Numbered from the stretch's first letter, positions 22,501-31,895 are shown. The stretch is DNA of 64,000 nt from Pelodera strongyloides (GCA_036852015.1 JAANDG010000066.1:310001-374000); one strand, 5' to 3'. Program-made: numbers and translations. Notes: generated by a model from the sequence alone, not told the origin.

Positions 22501-24027
22501 CGAATCAGGCCTCACGACGCGTTACAAGAACAATGTGCAGACGACTGGTGCCGGGATGTCATAACGTTCTTGTCTAGCAAAGGTGAGAAAACAGGAAACT
22601 TAACCGAAAACGAAATGGAACTATTAGTGTCCGAACCTCCACCTTACAAATTAGGGAAGAATGGATGCCTTTACAAAATATGCACAGATAAGCAAGGTAG
22701 AACACGTGAATCACTAGTAGTACCGTTAACATTACGACAAGCTGTATTCTTAGCTTTCCATGAAAGTCCCAGTGCTGGTGGCCATTTCAACTGGAGGAAA
22801 ACAATGCACAAGATCCAAAGGAAATACTTTTGGCCGAACATGGCACACGACATCAAACAGCTAACCCAGACGTGTGACGTTTGTCAGCGGAAAACGTCCA
22901 GATCTACAACCCTAGAACCATTACTCCCCGTTAGATCAGATTTCATTTTCGAGAAGGTTTTCATTGACCTTACCGGCCCACTTAGGGAGTCTACGTTAGG
23001 AAACAAATACCTTCTTTGCATGATCGACAACTTTTCCAAGTACGTTATATTGAAGCCGCTCATGAACTGCCAGGCTATTACCGTAGCACACGCCATAATG
23101 GAAGAGGGTATTCTTAAATTCGGCGTCATGAGAGAACTAATGTCCGATAATGCATCATATTTTAAAGGAGAACTTATGACAGAATTAGGTAAATTGCTCC
23201 GTATTTCCAGATATTTCGTCACACCGTATCATCATGAAGGAAATGGGACGGTAGAACGTGTCTTCCGGACAATCCATGCCATGATGCGCACATATATACA
23301 GGAAAACCAATGCGACTGGGACCTTTACGCGCGGGCATGTGAGTTCTCATACAACACGTCGGTTCACAATAGCACAAATGATACACCATTTTTCCTAATG
23401 TTCGGACGAGATCCCACTTTCAATATTGACCTAGTGATCCGGGAAGCTTTAGCCTTGAGGACTCCCGCTAATACAATCATAGGTGAATATAAACAGAGCC
23501 TTTTATCTGCACTCCATTCAGCCTGGGCTATCGCGCATAATCATAATGAGCTTGCGCGGGAATCTTACGCAAGAGCCCACGAGAAAACACACAGTCACTT
23601 ACATCCTAGCACCATCACCGTGGGATGTACGGTAACCCTTCGGGACTTCTCCAATAACCCCGGTACATCAAGAAAGCTCAACATGCCCTGGAAAGGGACC
23701 TTCCGAGTCATAGAACTCAACCATCCGCATGTAACAATTGTCAGTAAAACCGCGCCCCACACAATTCCTAGACGGGTACACCTTAATCAAGTCAAACTAT
23801 ACGAGGAAATTTCAGGTCCGACCGCCACAAGCCCATGGCTGCCGAAGGAAGAACAACTGGCATTACAAAGTGCCTCATCTACCCCTGTAAATATCCCCGG
23901 ATATAGTAATTCGGACGGAAAGATCCAAAACACAGACGATCAAAACGTTCAAAAAGCAGATCCCCCCGCGCATAATTATAACCTTCGCAGCCGCGGCCCG
24001 GTCGCTCAAGACACCTCCGATTCGTGA
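19525..24027 (+). CDS. ORF2: Env membrane anchor plus protease-RT-RNase H-integrase
   Basis: The frame is open from 19525, overlapping ORF1 by 16 bases in the -1 frame; its first possible non-ATG start is 19552 (numbering below from there). Residues 1-~130 continue the glycoprotein: N-glycosylation sites (NIT, NWS) and a membrane helix ~104-128. Then protease D241-T-G, RT with YLDD at 682-685, RNase H starting YTDGS (D831), integrase zinc finger H1070-x7-H1078-x29-C1108-x2-C1111, and catalytic D1139, D1199, E1235 (D-x59-D-x35-E). A GPY/F-like PWKGTFRVIEL block lies near the C-terminus, with no chromodomain. All catalytic residues are present and the frame is unbroken, so Pol may be active. 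There is no slippery heptamer in the overlap. Confidence 0.93.
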   Translation, partial: ASKTVNPFILQTDKGPISFDPIVGSTTRVNLPWETANITSVNPAQTELPLTIFHNLVLTNWSEIDTPFQNYNPWNSEEMTRHILEDSATEKDEDGTQSTPWIRSIIYSLLNKIFYCWIVICCVFVTIYVVGLLLRIYLISMCPSSLLPSLPKRAHTNETREQSSPNTHITLNLKTNDTDLPTTPSVDITPIAICNPRRSPSKHRRFSEELHKKNYKNHSISVLSFDSLSPIFIAQIPIRLNGVRVLALIDTGASISVASKDMCPLIGTFLLDSGVTSEVGMGGNTVKLTGKAAIRVTLGTSEITHEIHFTEGPCAPRSVDLYDVILGNDFLSKLPLWHIDYVNGIFTVGSESIPMGNNVSLASLQCHDNSEKFSRAVAATTVLKASCETIISCKIIGNPKASSLAVSKVKKSLPEVLWLAPSIMSTSNPILLVTNPSNSPVTLYEGMTIAEAETLSAAELEVTDRTVCNLSTVEPNKGNNYPEPQSFQVDLSKAEVTPEERQQLKKIFEEFSDCISKNNYDLGSYDETLIDINTTTEIPPTKFRSTRVPRKFREEIEEHINKLLKSGRIRESNTPWVHPTVVVPKKDGSLRICLDLRSTNLVTIPDHFPLPHIEDLLSRVAGCKYFTSLDCTSGYLQLKLSDEASKKCGWVTHQGVYEFVYLPFGLKNAGAYFCRAMSKILAGLQEDCLFYLDDICIFSKTFEEHLSAIRRVFERFRLFNIKVSGKKLTEIAQRKIVFLGHEISGNSYWPADRNIQAIKEMKPPTTKKEVKSFIGMANFFRKFVQNFAQIASPLHALTTEKAIFLWTAEHDQAFNRLKEILTSKPCLSFPRDDEFILYTDGSQKAVGAALLQSTDDRSKLSAIGYFSKSLSESQQRWSPTHIELFAIISALRFFKHIIYGNHTRIRSDHKPLVFLLKHNKTHDNLTRWVIELQSYDCTIEYVKGTSNLVADCLSRCNPSVRFEDDTPAAEDIIDFPVCLAFHPEILVTNSPTRIRPHDALQEQCADDWCRDVITFLSSKGEKTGNLTENEMELLVSEPPPYKLGKNGCLYKICTDKQGRTRESLVVPLTLRQAVFLAFHESPSAGGHFNWRKTMHKIQRKYFWPNMAHDIKQLTQTCDVCQRKTSRSTTLEPLLPVRSDFIFEKVFIDLTGPLRESTLGNKYLLCMIDNFSKYVILKPLMNCQAITVAHAIMEEGILKFGVMRELMSDNASYFKGELMTELGKLLRISRYFVTPYHHEGNGTVERVFRTIHAMMRTYIQENQCDWDLYARACEFSYNTSVHNSTNDTPFFLMFGRDPTFNIDLVIREALALRTPANTIIGEYKQSLLSALHSAWAIAHNHNELARESYARAHEKTHSHLHPSTITVGCTVTLRDFSNNPGTSRKLNMPWKGTFRVIELNHPHVTIVSKTAPHTIPRRVHLNQVKLYEEISGPTATSPWLPKEEQLALQSASSTPVNIPGYSNSDGKIQNTDDQNVQKADPPAHNYNLRSRGPVAQDTSDS

Positions 24028-24094
24028 CTGTTTTGTGTGATATTATGAGTCGTGTTCTGACTAGGCAATTATCACTTGCGGAAAGATATATTGT

Positions 24095-24105
24095 TTTCTT
24101 TCAGA
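24095..24105 (+). promoter_or_regulatory. Splice acceptor before ORF3
   Basis: TTTTCTTTCAG lies 20 bases upstream of the ORF3 ATG and close to the nematode acceptor consensus. It would let ORF3 be translated from a spliced subgenomic RNA or an SL trans-spliced RNA. Confidence 0.7.
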
Positions 24106-24124
24106 TATCGCTCTCAAACTCTCG

Positions 24125-26200
24125 ATGGACACGAACAGTGCCGACATCCGACGCAAGATGGAGAAGGTGGTCATCTCGCCGAAGAAGACGTCCGCCGCCC
24201 GCTCGTCATCCTCCGGGACAAAGATCCCAAAGCCCAGTAACTCTATGAAGAACCTCCGGGACAAAGATCCCAAACCTCAGCAATCCTCTTCCAAAGCCGC
24301 TCCTTCCTATGCAGAAGTGACGAAGAAGCGCCACGCCACCGAACCTGAACCTGCAATTCAAGACCCGGTCAAGAAGCAGCGCCCAGAAGATGCACACGTT
24401 CCTCGCAGAAGCACCGACAATTTGCCCGAATTGCCGCCAGCAAGGAATCTTAGAACCAGACACCCATTGGAACCCTTCCTTGAAGAACGCCCGGCATGGA
24501 CCGTCCAAAGCCTGGATGCGGTCACCGTTGATGCTGACGTGCGCCGCCTGCCGCATGCCGCCATTACTGGATACGTGAAGCCGCAAGCAGTGAAGGCCAC
24601 ATACAACCACGAGATCGACAGAACTGACAACATCAAGCTGAACTATCTGAACACGATCGAGGACTGCGATCGGTTCCGCCGCCATGCCGATGAGGTCGTC
24701 GCCCACTACAGACGCGATCTTCTATCCGAGCTGTACAACTACAGCAACCTACCGTTCGACAAAACTACCCCTCCAGTCAAGACCAAGCCGGAGTGGGACG
24801 TCGACAATGGAATGCCCGTTCTCTACCAAGTGGTTTCGACCCAGCCTGGCCGCACCCTGCTCTTGGAGGCCAAGAACATCGAGACGTTCTACGAGAAAGA
24901 AGAACTGCGTTTCCTTCACATGGACTCCAGCTGTCAGAATCAAGACACTGGAAGGAGAGGTTTTGGTTTCGAGCACATCACCGTCCGCGACTTCGTTTGG
25001 GTCTACGCCGTTGACGTACCGCGCCGACACAGAAGAACTAGGACCGCTTTCGATGACGCAAGGAGAATGGCGCGAGGTCCAGTGGTGAGGCCGAATATGC
25101 ATCAGACGTTCTTCAAGGTCGCCCAGTTCGTCCCCGTGAAGCCAATCTGCATGATGGGACCCCGATTCGTCTACACCCGCGAAGTTGGCTTGGAGAAGAA
25201 GAGCACAAGTATCCGATTCCACAGAATCGTCGTCGAAGGAAGCCCGTTGTACGTGACGGTGTGTGACAACATTTTCAAGTTGCCGCGCCGTGAGGAAGTT
25301 CGAGCTGACGAGGTCTACTCGGCCCGCGTTAGGATCAACGCCTCGACAGGACTGATCATCGTCGACGAAGGTTCTCTCTGCCCGGAACCAACGTTCTTGG
25401 CGCTCGCTCAGTGTGCTCCGACTACGAAGATCATCATCATCGGCGATATCAAGCAATTGCGCCCGTTCACCAGGATCGACCAAAATCTCCTCCCATGCGA
25501 TATCGGGAACAGGAGCATCCTCGCGGTAGCTCTTCGCGCCGATATTCCGAAAGCCATCTTGAAGGTGACTTATCGGGCCCATCCAAGCATTTCTCAAACT
25601 ATCTCTGAAGCTTTCTACGACGGCCTACTGGAGGCGGGCGTCACCCCGGATTCACGCCGCGCCCTGATTGACGCCAACATTTTCACGTTCCCGCGGAAGT
25701 CTGTTCCGATCGCCTTGGTGCACGTCTCTAGAGGAACCAGCATGAGAGCTCCGAACAAGAGTCTGTACAACGAGGACGAGGCCGCCATCTGCAGGGAAAT
25801 CGTCGAGCGCCTGTTGGAAAGGTTCACCCCGGAACAAGTGTGCGTTCTCGCGATGTACAAGGAGCAACAGAGACGAGTCAGCCAAGCCCTTGGTCCCATG
25901 GGAATCCCGGTATTGACTGTGGATTCGTCTCAGGGAAACGAATTCGACGTAACCGTCGTGCTTACGACGCGCACGAGCAGCTACCTTGGTGAGGAAGAAC
26001 CTGTAGAGGACACGCTTGGGTTCTTCGGCGACGCACATCGTCTCTGCGTGGCCTTATCGCGCAGCAAGCAAGGATTAATTATCCTCGGTAACGAGAAAAC
26101 GCTGAGGAAGGACCCCGGATGGAAGCGTATCGCGGACATCGCATCTCGCGAACGATACGAGACGTCAACCTCCGCGTTTCTTTCGCGTCCAAGACAGTGA
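24125..26200 (+). CDS. ORF3: SF1 (UPF1/NAM7-like) helicase-related protein, 691 aa, P-loop missing
   Basis: The frame starts at the first ATG after the acceptor, 97 bases past the integrase stop. The N-terminal ~110 residues are Ser/Lys/Pro-rich and disordered. The C-terminal half carries SF1 motifs in order: II as VDEGS (D414-E415), III GDIKQLRP (440-447), IV TYRAHP (482-487), V DSSQGNEFD (600-608), VI VALSRS (642-647). Where motif I is expected the frame reads IVVEGSP (to P374) and goes straight on to LYVTVCDN, which resembles motif Ia; no GxGK[S/T] occurs anywhere. So it likely cannot bind ATP normally. Codons are more GC-rich than those of ORF2, and closer to the AHCY gene in this window, which suggests capture from a host gene. 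It could act in RNA metabolism or silencing evasion; that is inference. Confidence 0.85.
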   Translation: MDTNSADIRRKMEKVVISPKKTSAARSSSSGTKIPKPSNSMKNLRDKDPKPQQSSSKAAPSYAEVTKKRHATEPEPAIQDPVKKQRPEDAHVPRRSTDNLPELPPARNLRTRHPLEPFLEERPAWTVQSLDAVTVDADVRRLPHAAITGYVKPQAVKATYNHEIDRTDNIKLNYLNTIEDCDRFRRHADEVVAHYRRDLLSELYNYSNLPFDKTTPPVKTKPEWDVDNGMPVLYQVVSTQPGRTLLLEAKNIETFYEKEELRFLHMDSSCQNQDTGRRGFGFEHITVRDFVWVYAVDVPRRHRRTRTAFDDARRMARGPVVRPNMHQTFFKVAQFVPVKPICMMGPRFVYTREVGLEKKSTSIRFHRIVVEGSPLYVTVCDNIFKLPRREEVRADEVYSARVRINASTGLIIVDEGSLCPEPTFLALAQCAPTTKIIIIGDIKQLRPFTRIDQNLLPCDIGNRSILAVALRADIPKAILKVTYRAHPSISQTISEAFYDGLLEAGVTPDSRRALIDANIFTFPRKSVPIALVHVSRGTSMRAPNKSLYNEDEAAICREIVERLLERFTPEQVCVLAMYKEQQRRVSQALGPMGIPVLTVDSSQGNEFDVTVVLTTRTSSYLGEEEPVEDTLGFFGDAHRLCVALSRSKQGLIILGNEKTLRKDPGWKRIADIASRERYETSTSAFLSRPRQ

Positions 26201-26561
26201 GTTCTTTCTCCCGTATACTATAATACGTAGATTAAGAACAAGTCTTAAAAAAAAAAACCTGTACAAAGATACAACCCCCTTAATTTATAAAGTTGCAAAC
26301 AACAAGTTTAGCATATCATGCTCTAAAGAGCATACGCATATAACATCCACAAGGATTACCATTCCCGTCAGCAAGATTTTCAATTATGACACGCTATATT
26401 CCCACAGGATATTTATCTCTCCTAAGTTCTATCTCGCCTCATGAACAAATTTAGTAACAGTCTCAACAAAATTCAAACCAATGTGATCACCTCTTTCCAG
26501 AATCCGATTTCAGCATTCCCCTAATACAAGTCCGAGGACGGACTTAAATGGGTGGGATAGG
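26201..26561 (+). other. Element 3' untranslated region with polypurine tract
   Basis: AT-rich, non-coding. The purine run GGGTGGGATAGG at 26550-26561 touches the 3' LTR and fits the plus-strand primer. Confidence 0.75.
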
Positions 26562-26944
26562 TGTAAACCCCGTAACCCCTTTAATACATAGTTAGGTTCA
26601 CATTAGTTATCTTTGAATTCATAACGCATTTCCTAACGCATGACGTAGCCCATTCCAGAACTAAAGTTATTGAAATAACAACATTATCACATTAATAAAT
26701 AATAAACATAATATTAATTTCAGCCGCGAACGTCTCGTGAGACAGGCGGAGGCGTCCGGAAGCAGCAGAGGTATATAAGCGCCCACGAAGGATGACAAGG
26801 ACAATCAACGATTAAGCTATCCTTTTTCTTTTCCGTGTTCGATAAATGAATTGTTGCCTTTTTCCTCTTTCCAATTTACATGACATTGTTCCGCAATTCA
26901 TCAGGTTATGATACTTTCACACTTCCACTACCACGTTGTTTAAT
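26562..26944 (+). repeat. 3' LTR
   Basis: 383 bp, TGTAAACCCC to GTTTAAT, one substitution relative to the 5' LTR (T at 26714). It is followed by the CTTT target duplication and the resumed minisatellite. Confidence 0.95.
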
Positions 26945-27340
26945 CTTTAAAGGAGTTTCAGACGTTCTGATCTTAAGCTATTATAATGAAATACCTTCTG
27001 ACATAATCTTGTATGTGATTACAAGGTTCTGACAAGTGTTTTTTTGTCTCTTGTCAGAAGCTTTTAAGGAGTTTCAGAGGTTCTGATCGAAAGTTATTAT
27101 AATGAAATACCTTCTGACATAATCTTGTATGTGATTACAAGGTTCTGACAAGTGTTTTTTTGTCTCTTGTCAGAAGCTTTTAAGGAGTTTCAGAGGTTCT
27201 GATCGAAAGCTATTATAGTGAAATACCTTCTGACATAACCTTTTATGTGAGTACAAGGTTTTGACAAGTGGTTTTTATCTCTTGTCAGATTCTTTCAAGG
27301 AGTTTTAAAAGTTCTGATCAGAAGACGTTATACTGAAATA
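26945..27340 (+). repeat. TTCTGA-rich minisatellite (right part)
   Basis: Continuation of the array at 13736-15541, about three long-type units with growing divergence towards 27340. CTTTAAAGGAGTTTCAG after the LTR matches the interior of the left array, so the LTR element split one array. Confidence 0.9.
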
Positions 27341-27837
27341 TTTCCATTGCGCTCCACGCGGTGCACACTCCCTGTTTCCTGTATAAACATAGTCATCTCC
27401 CTTGCCAGGTAAATATCATGACTATTGATAGTTTTGCAAAAAAAAATGAAATGATATCACTCGGCAGTGCGTTAACCTCGAATAATTTTTTACGGTTTCG
27501 CACCTGTCTATCGTGTTCGCAAAGCTGTATGCCAGTTTCACAGGTCGCTTGCTTTTCAGAACTCTCAGAAGTCTCTTGGTGCTATTTGTACTTCCAGATT
27601 CCATATCTTCATACTCGACTAACTGTGTTACACATAGGTCGTCGCACGAGTAAAATGCCAATGATGTTCACAGGAGCAGGACCGGGTTGCCTCCTGCGTT
27701 CCCTTTTGGCGAACGAAACGCCAGGCGAAGGTAATGGCGAAACGCCTGTCCACCCGCACAGCGAAGCGTCAATTGAAAATTTTTCGCCTGGCGATTCGCT
27801 GTTTTTGCCGCCTTTTCAAAATAATTCGGCAAAACAA

Positions 27838-27900
27838 CTAGGACATGCCAAGAATCGAACTTGGCGGCACGACTTTGACAAACCTTCCAACTAGTTTATG
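27838..27900 (-). pseudogene. tRNA-like remnant
   Basis: On the minus strand a perfect T-arm (GCCAAGTTCGATTCTTGGC) is preceded by a D-arm-like AACTAGTTGGAAGGTT. The intervening part is too short for a full anticodon arm, and the acceptor strands pair poorly. It is probably a decayed or tRNA-derived fragment. Confidence 0.35.
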
Positions 27901-28317
27901 TCAGTAACAGAACCTGCTGTATTTAGTGAGGTAATTAGTAATTGTCTGTTGAAAGATTCCATTTTCCTATCAAATAGGACAATATACCTTCCCATTTCAT
28001 TGTTATTGAACTCAAGAGATTCATTCAAATGTGATCAAGTGTAGTTTGTAGTTGAACATCATTTCTCTCTTCTCATTTCGCTCTCTGCAACCTCTCGTAC
28101 TACGTTCTCTACGGCATATTCGCGGCGGCTATAGGGCGGCTATTTAGGCGGCTATTCGGCGACAAGAAAAGTCTGAAGGCGCGACAATCATTGAAGGCGG
28201 GGCGAACTCGCCGGATAGCCGCCGAATAGCCGCCGGACACTCTCTCGGCGAGGAGGGTCCAGAGAAAAATACCATTCTTCCGAAAAAAAATATATAAACG
28301 ATAAAAAAATGAAATTG

Positions 28318-28425
28318 ACCAACATGCCCGAAGTCACGCTTTACAAAATTGTATCGAGACACACAGTATGGTGTTAAGGTCTCGTCTCGGGGTTAGTGCT
28401 AACCTCAAACTTGGGTAATTAAACC
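28318..28425 (-). ncRNA. SL1 spliced-leader RNA, copy 1
   Basis: The minus strand from 28425 to 28404 reads the 22-nt nematode SL1 leader (GGTTTAATTACCCAAG..TTTGAG), followed immediately by a GTTAGC donor. Further on are an AATTTTG Sm-type site (about 28343-28351) and a small terminal stem-loop around ACTTCGGG, then a T-run. SL RNA donates the leader to the 5' end of pre-mRNAs by trans-splicing in the nucleus. The 3' end is estimated. The intron half differs from the C. elegans sequence as I remember it, as expected between genera. Confidence 0.88.
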
Positions 28426-28930
28426 GACTGTGACCCCGCATTCCGCTCTCAAAAGAGAAATGTGAGTCGTATCGCTCGTGTGTGCACAAAACCCCGATAG
28501 CCGCCGAATAGCCGCCGGATAGCCGCCGCATTTTCGCCTGAAACAAGCAAGTTCGCAGCGGCTATCGGGCGGCTATCTGATAGCCGCCGCATTTTCGCCT
28601 GTTTTGGCGAGTTCGCGGCAGGTTTATCCTCGCCGAATAGCCGCCACTTTTGCGGAGCGAACTTGCCAAGGCCCAGATAGCCGCCGCGAACATGCCGTCA
28701 ATCATCAGAGTACTACGTTCTCTACGGCATATTCGCGGCGGCTATAGGGCGGCTATTTAGGCGGCTATTCGGCGACAAGAGAAGTCTGAAGGCGCGACAA
28801 TCATTGAAGGCGGGGCGAACTCGCCGGATAGCCGCCGAATAGCCGCCGGACACTCTCTCGGCGAGGAGGGTCCAGAGAAAAATACCTTTCTTCAGAAAAA
28901 ATATATAAACGATAAAAAAAATGAAATTGA

Positions 28931-29037
28931 CCAACATGCCCGAAGTCACGCTTTACAAAATTGTATCGAGACACACAGTATGGTGTTAAGGTCTCGTCTC
29001 GGGGTTAGTGCTAACCTCAAACTTGGGTAATTAAACC
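28931..29037 (-). ncRNA. SL1 spliced-leader RNA, copy 2
   Basis: Same gene in the second 613-bp unit: leader at 29037-29016, donor GTTAGC, Sm-type site and terminal stem-loop unchanged. The upstream region differs from copy 1 at one base (GACTGAG against GACTGTG). Confidence 0.88.
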
Positions 29038-29479
29038 GACTGAGACCCCGCATTCCGCTCTCAAAAGAGAAATGTGAGTCGTATCGCTCGTGTGTGCACA
29101 AAACCCCGATAGCCGCCGAATAGCCGCCGGATAGCCGCCGCATTTTCGCCTGAAACAAGCAAGTTCGCAGCGGCTATCGGGCGGCTATCTGATAGCCGCC
29201 GCATTTTCGCCTGTTTTGGCGAGTTCGCGGCAGGTTTATCCTCGCCGAATAGCCGCCATTTTTGCGGAGCGAACTTGCCAAGGCCCAGATAGCCGCCGCG
29301 AACATGCCGTCAATCATCAGAGTAATGTGTTCTCTCTGGCTAGCTGATCGCTGAGTGGATTAGTCATCAAGTTGACCTCTGCGCCGCGCGCTGATTGGCT
29401 ACAGTATCCCAGATAACGGGCGGTCCCAAACATGGGCGGTCCAAATTCCGAAGGTCCGATGATGATGACGTGTCATGTC

Positions 29480-31690
29480 TACGTACTATATATGCATGGC
29501 ACATTGTGTTTCTCTTTTATTTACTTTAGGTTTTCGGATAATAACTACGTTTGTTTGCTGCAAATGCTTTCTGGCTCGAAATGTTTCTCGTGTTTTTAAC
29601 GTATTTAGCATGATTCATCTTTTTTTCTTCAGGAATGTCTTTCCTCGCTGCTGCCTCTCCGGGTGTGGGCCTTTCAACACGGGATTGTCCTCTGAAAGGG
29701 AAACAAATCTGCAAGCGACTATATATGGTTAGTTTCGTTTAATCTTATGTGGATTTTTGATGGATGTAGTGTTTGCGGGTCTGAAAAACACTCGCTGATC
29801 TTGTATATTTTTCTATAGGTCTCATTGATATCATTTTCAGATTTCTCCGCAACTGACCGTTTCTCTCCCCCTCCTGGATTGGCGAATGCTGGTGGAGTGT
29901 GGAGTCCCCGCTGTTGATTTACCCGGAAGTACCCAAATAGGTATTTTTTTTGCCGCCCCCTTCCAGTCTTCTCTTGAATATTGTTGCAACTGTTGCTGCT
30001 GGTTGGCGTTTTCTTACGCATCTAGTCACTGATGCATAATTCTAGTCGTTATCTGGGTGATATGCCAGATTTTGTGTCCCCGTTCTCTAACTGGCACTTT
30101 TGCTCTAACTGTAAAATGCCATTGCCGTTGGATGCCCGTTTTGCGAAGCCAATTGTTATCGACTATATGTGAATTGGTCAAGTTCGTGTAAAGTACGCTT
30201 TGTTATTTATGTTCATGTTCATTTTTATTTTTATATTCTTTGTTTTAGTTGCTGTTGCTCCGGGCTACTTCGCCCTCTTATTTCTGATGCCTGGTAGCAT
30301 CAAGAAGCGAATCGTTTGAGCGGGAGCGCTCGTTTGCACCTCTGCCTCGGATGCCCCACCCAAGCACTTCATTTCAAGGGCGTTTGAAGGCATCCGGAGG
30401 GCCTACTGTCTACTCTGTAAGTTTATTTTCGTTTTGTTTTTGTTTGTTTCTCCGCTTTGCGCTTAATTCAGATTCAGGGTATTGCAAAATACTTGTTCTT
30501 TTAGTCGCGTTTGCTTTTCAAGTCACCGCCTCTTACCTGACGCTATTTTTACATATTTTTTATTTTAAGCTCACCCTTTCCGTCGCCTTCGTGGAGCTTC
30601 GCACTTTGGGGCACGACGTCGTGTTTGGTGCTGTCCAGCTTTGAGCAGACTCTGTCCTGATGTCTACCTGAGGATTATTTCTTCACTGCTCCACTTGGGC
30701 TTTTATTTATGGTATGCTTTCTTTTTGTATTGGTCGCTCTGTGCTCTGTGTTTTCCCACACGATGTGTCTGGCTCTCGCTCTAGACGGATCTCTCGCTGT
30801 TTCGATTTCTTACGCCTTGTGATTAATTGTTATTTATCGTCTCGTTCAGCTGTATGTCTATATTCTTGTGTAATTGGAAGATGTATGAATGCTAAATTGG
30901 CTTTATTCAGGCACTTTTGTGATTATACGATGGCTCCGTGCCGTTGACGTCGGCCTCAATCACGTTATCCTGGACAACGGCAATTCGGGATTGCCAACAG
31001 CCGCCTTTTCCCGTTTCAAACCGGCTCGACTGATACGTATGTTATTTATTCTATTGTAAGCTGATTTTCCTAGGGGGAGGGGGTGAATACGGAATGAATA
31101 TACGTGTCCCTTGAATATTGTGTCTATTTGTACAATAAAAAAGTGCACGATTTGTTTGTTATTAAACCACTTTACTGTATGTCACTTTTTAGGTTCCGAT
31201 TTTCGACTCAAGCTTCGCTGCCCTTGGACCCTTGGACGTGATGGCGCCGGCTGTCTATGGACTCTGCATTCGCTCGTACTCGCGGATCTATCTATCCGAC
31301 CTCAACATCACGATCGCCGTTTCGCTCATCCGGTCATTATGTATGTTTTACTTTCATTCTGTTTCTGATGCTTTTTTTGCACACCAAACCCTGTCTCACG
31401 CGTAATGGCAGGACTGGCTTGTTTAATTGCTCGAGCTCGACAGTCAAATTTCATTTGCTTATCAATGTGCTTCACCGACGAGTATGAGATGTTGTTGATA
31501 AGATTATTGACGATGCGCTCCACCTCGTTCCCAACTGTACTTTCGTTACTTTAGCTCATTTGATGTTCGACGCGATGTCGTCGTGATTCCCATTATCGGT
31601 TGTCGCCTTATCGCCCTCGCTATGTTCTACCCTCTGGCTCAACTACTGCTCCCGGCTGTCGCAATTATGAATCCGAGGGTCACATGGGCT
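29480..31690 (+). ncRNA. Spliced, apparently non-coding transcription unit 1
   Basis: A series of 100-190-base exon-like blocks is bounded by good acceptors (TTTTTCTTCAG at about 29631, TTTCAG at about 29840, TTTTTAG|GTTCCG at 31192) and donors (ATG|GTTAGT, TAG|GTATTT, TCT|GTAAGT). The blocks are pyrimidine-rich and closed by stops in several frames, and no domain is readable. The layout repeats that of unit 2. The transcription start is not defined. Limits are approximate. It could instead be a fast-evolving or decayed coding gene. Confidence 0.45.
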
Positions 31691-31734
31691 CGCCTTGAGT
31701 GATTAGGTCATAAGGTTTGAAAAAAGAGAATTAT

Positions 31735-31885
31735 TGGTCCAATCAAGAAGAAGATTGGTCGGCTTTCGAAATTTGTTTCAAAAATGTTGAAACTTTGCCT
31801 TTTATACGAATTTCGGAAGTCAAAGGTGAAAAAAGCAAAACACCGAGCAAACCTCAATTTACTGAGAGATGAGAATGGGCTTATT
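31735..31885 (+). ncRNA. Structured RNA module, copy 1
   Basis: Hairpin I is CCAATCAAGAAGAAGATTGG (6-bp stem, AAGAAGAA loop). Stem II pairs GGCTTTCGAAATT with AATTTCGGAAGTC, with G-U pairs. A GAGC... hairpin III follows. The same three-part plan with different stem sequence occurs in copies 2 and 3. Confidence 0.55.
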
Positions 31886-31895
31886 AGAAAAAAAT

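Larger units (their letters stand above)
15538..26948 (+). mobile_element. Ty3/gypsy-type LTR retroelement with env and helicase ORFs, near intact
   Basis: The element has two 383-bp LTRs, a TGG-starting primer-binding-like site right after the 5' LTR, a purine tract right before the 3' LTR, and a 4-bp target duplication CTTT (15538-15541 and 26945-26948) within the minisatellite. The empty site 'gctttaaaggag' exists in other minisatellite units, which confirms the borders. The coding order is gag - env-like - protease - RT - RNase H - integrase - helicase-like. Only one of 383 LTR positions differs, so insertion is recent. The RT/IN type (D-x59-D-x35-E, Ty3-like order, no chromodomain seen) fits Metaviridae. 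Confidence 0.95.
28098..29322. repeat. 613-bp tandem duplication carrying SL1 RNA genes
   Basis: TACTACGTTCTCTACGGCAT begins at 28098 and again at 28711; the copies are nearly identical and end at TCAATCATCAGAG. Each unit holds one SL1 RNA gene (minus strand) and many copies of the nonamer ATAGCCGCC / GGCGGCTAT in both orientations, including adjacent inverted pairs that could fold as GC-rich hairpins. No 5S rRNA is linked, unlike in many nematodes. Confidence 0.93.

Noticed and set aside
28098..28130. 5S rRNA start in the SL1 repeat (TCTACGGCATA)
   Set aside because: The similarity ends after about ten bases, and no internal 5S promoter follows.
29739..30100. Box C/D or H/ACA snoRNAs in the introns of the non-coding locus
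   Set aside because: TGATG- and CTGA-like words occur, but not with correct spacing, a terminal stem or paired C'/D' boxes.
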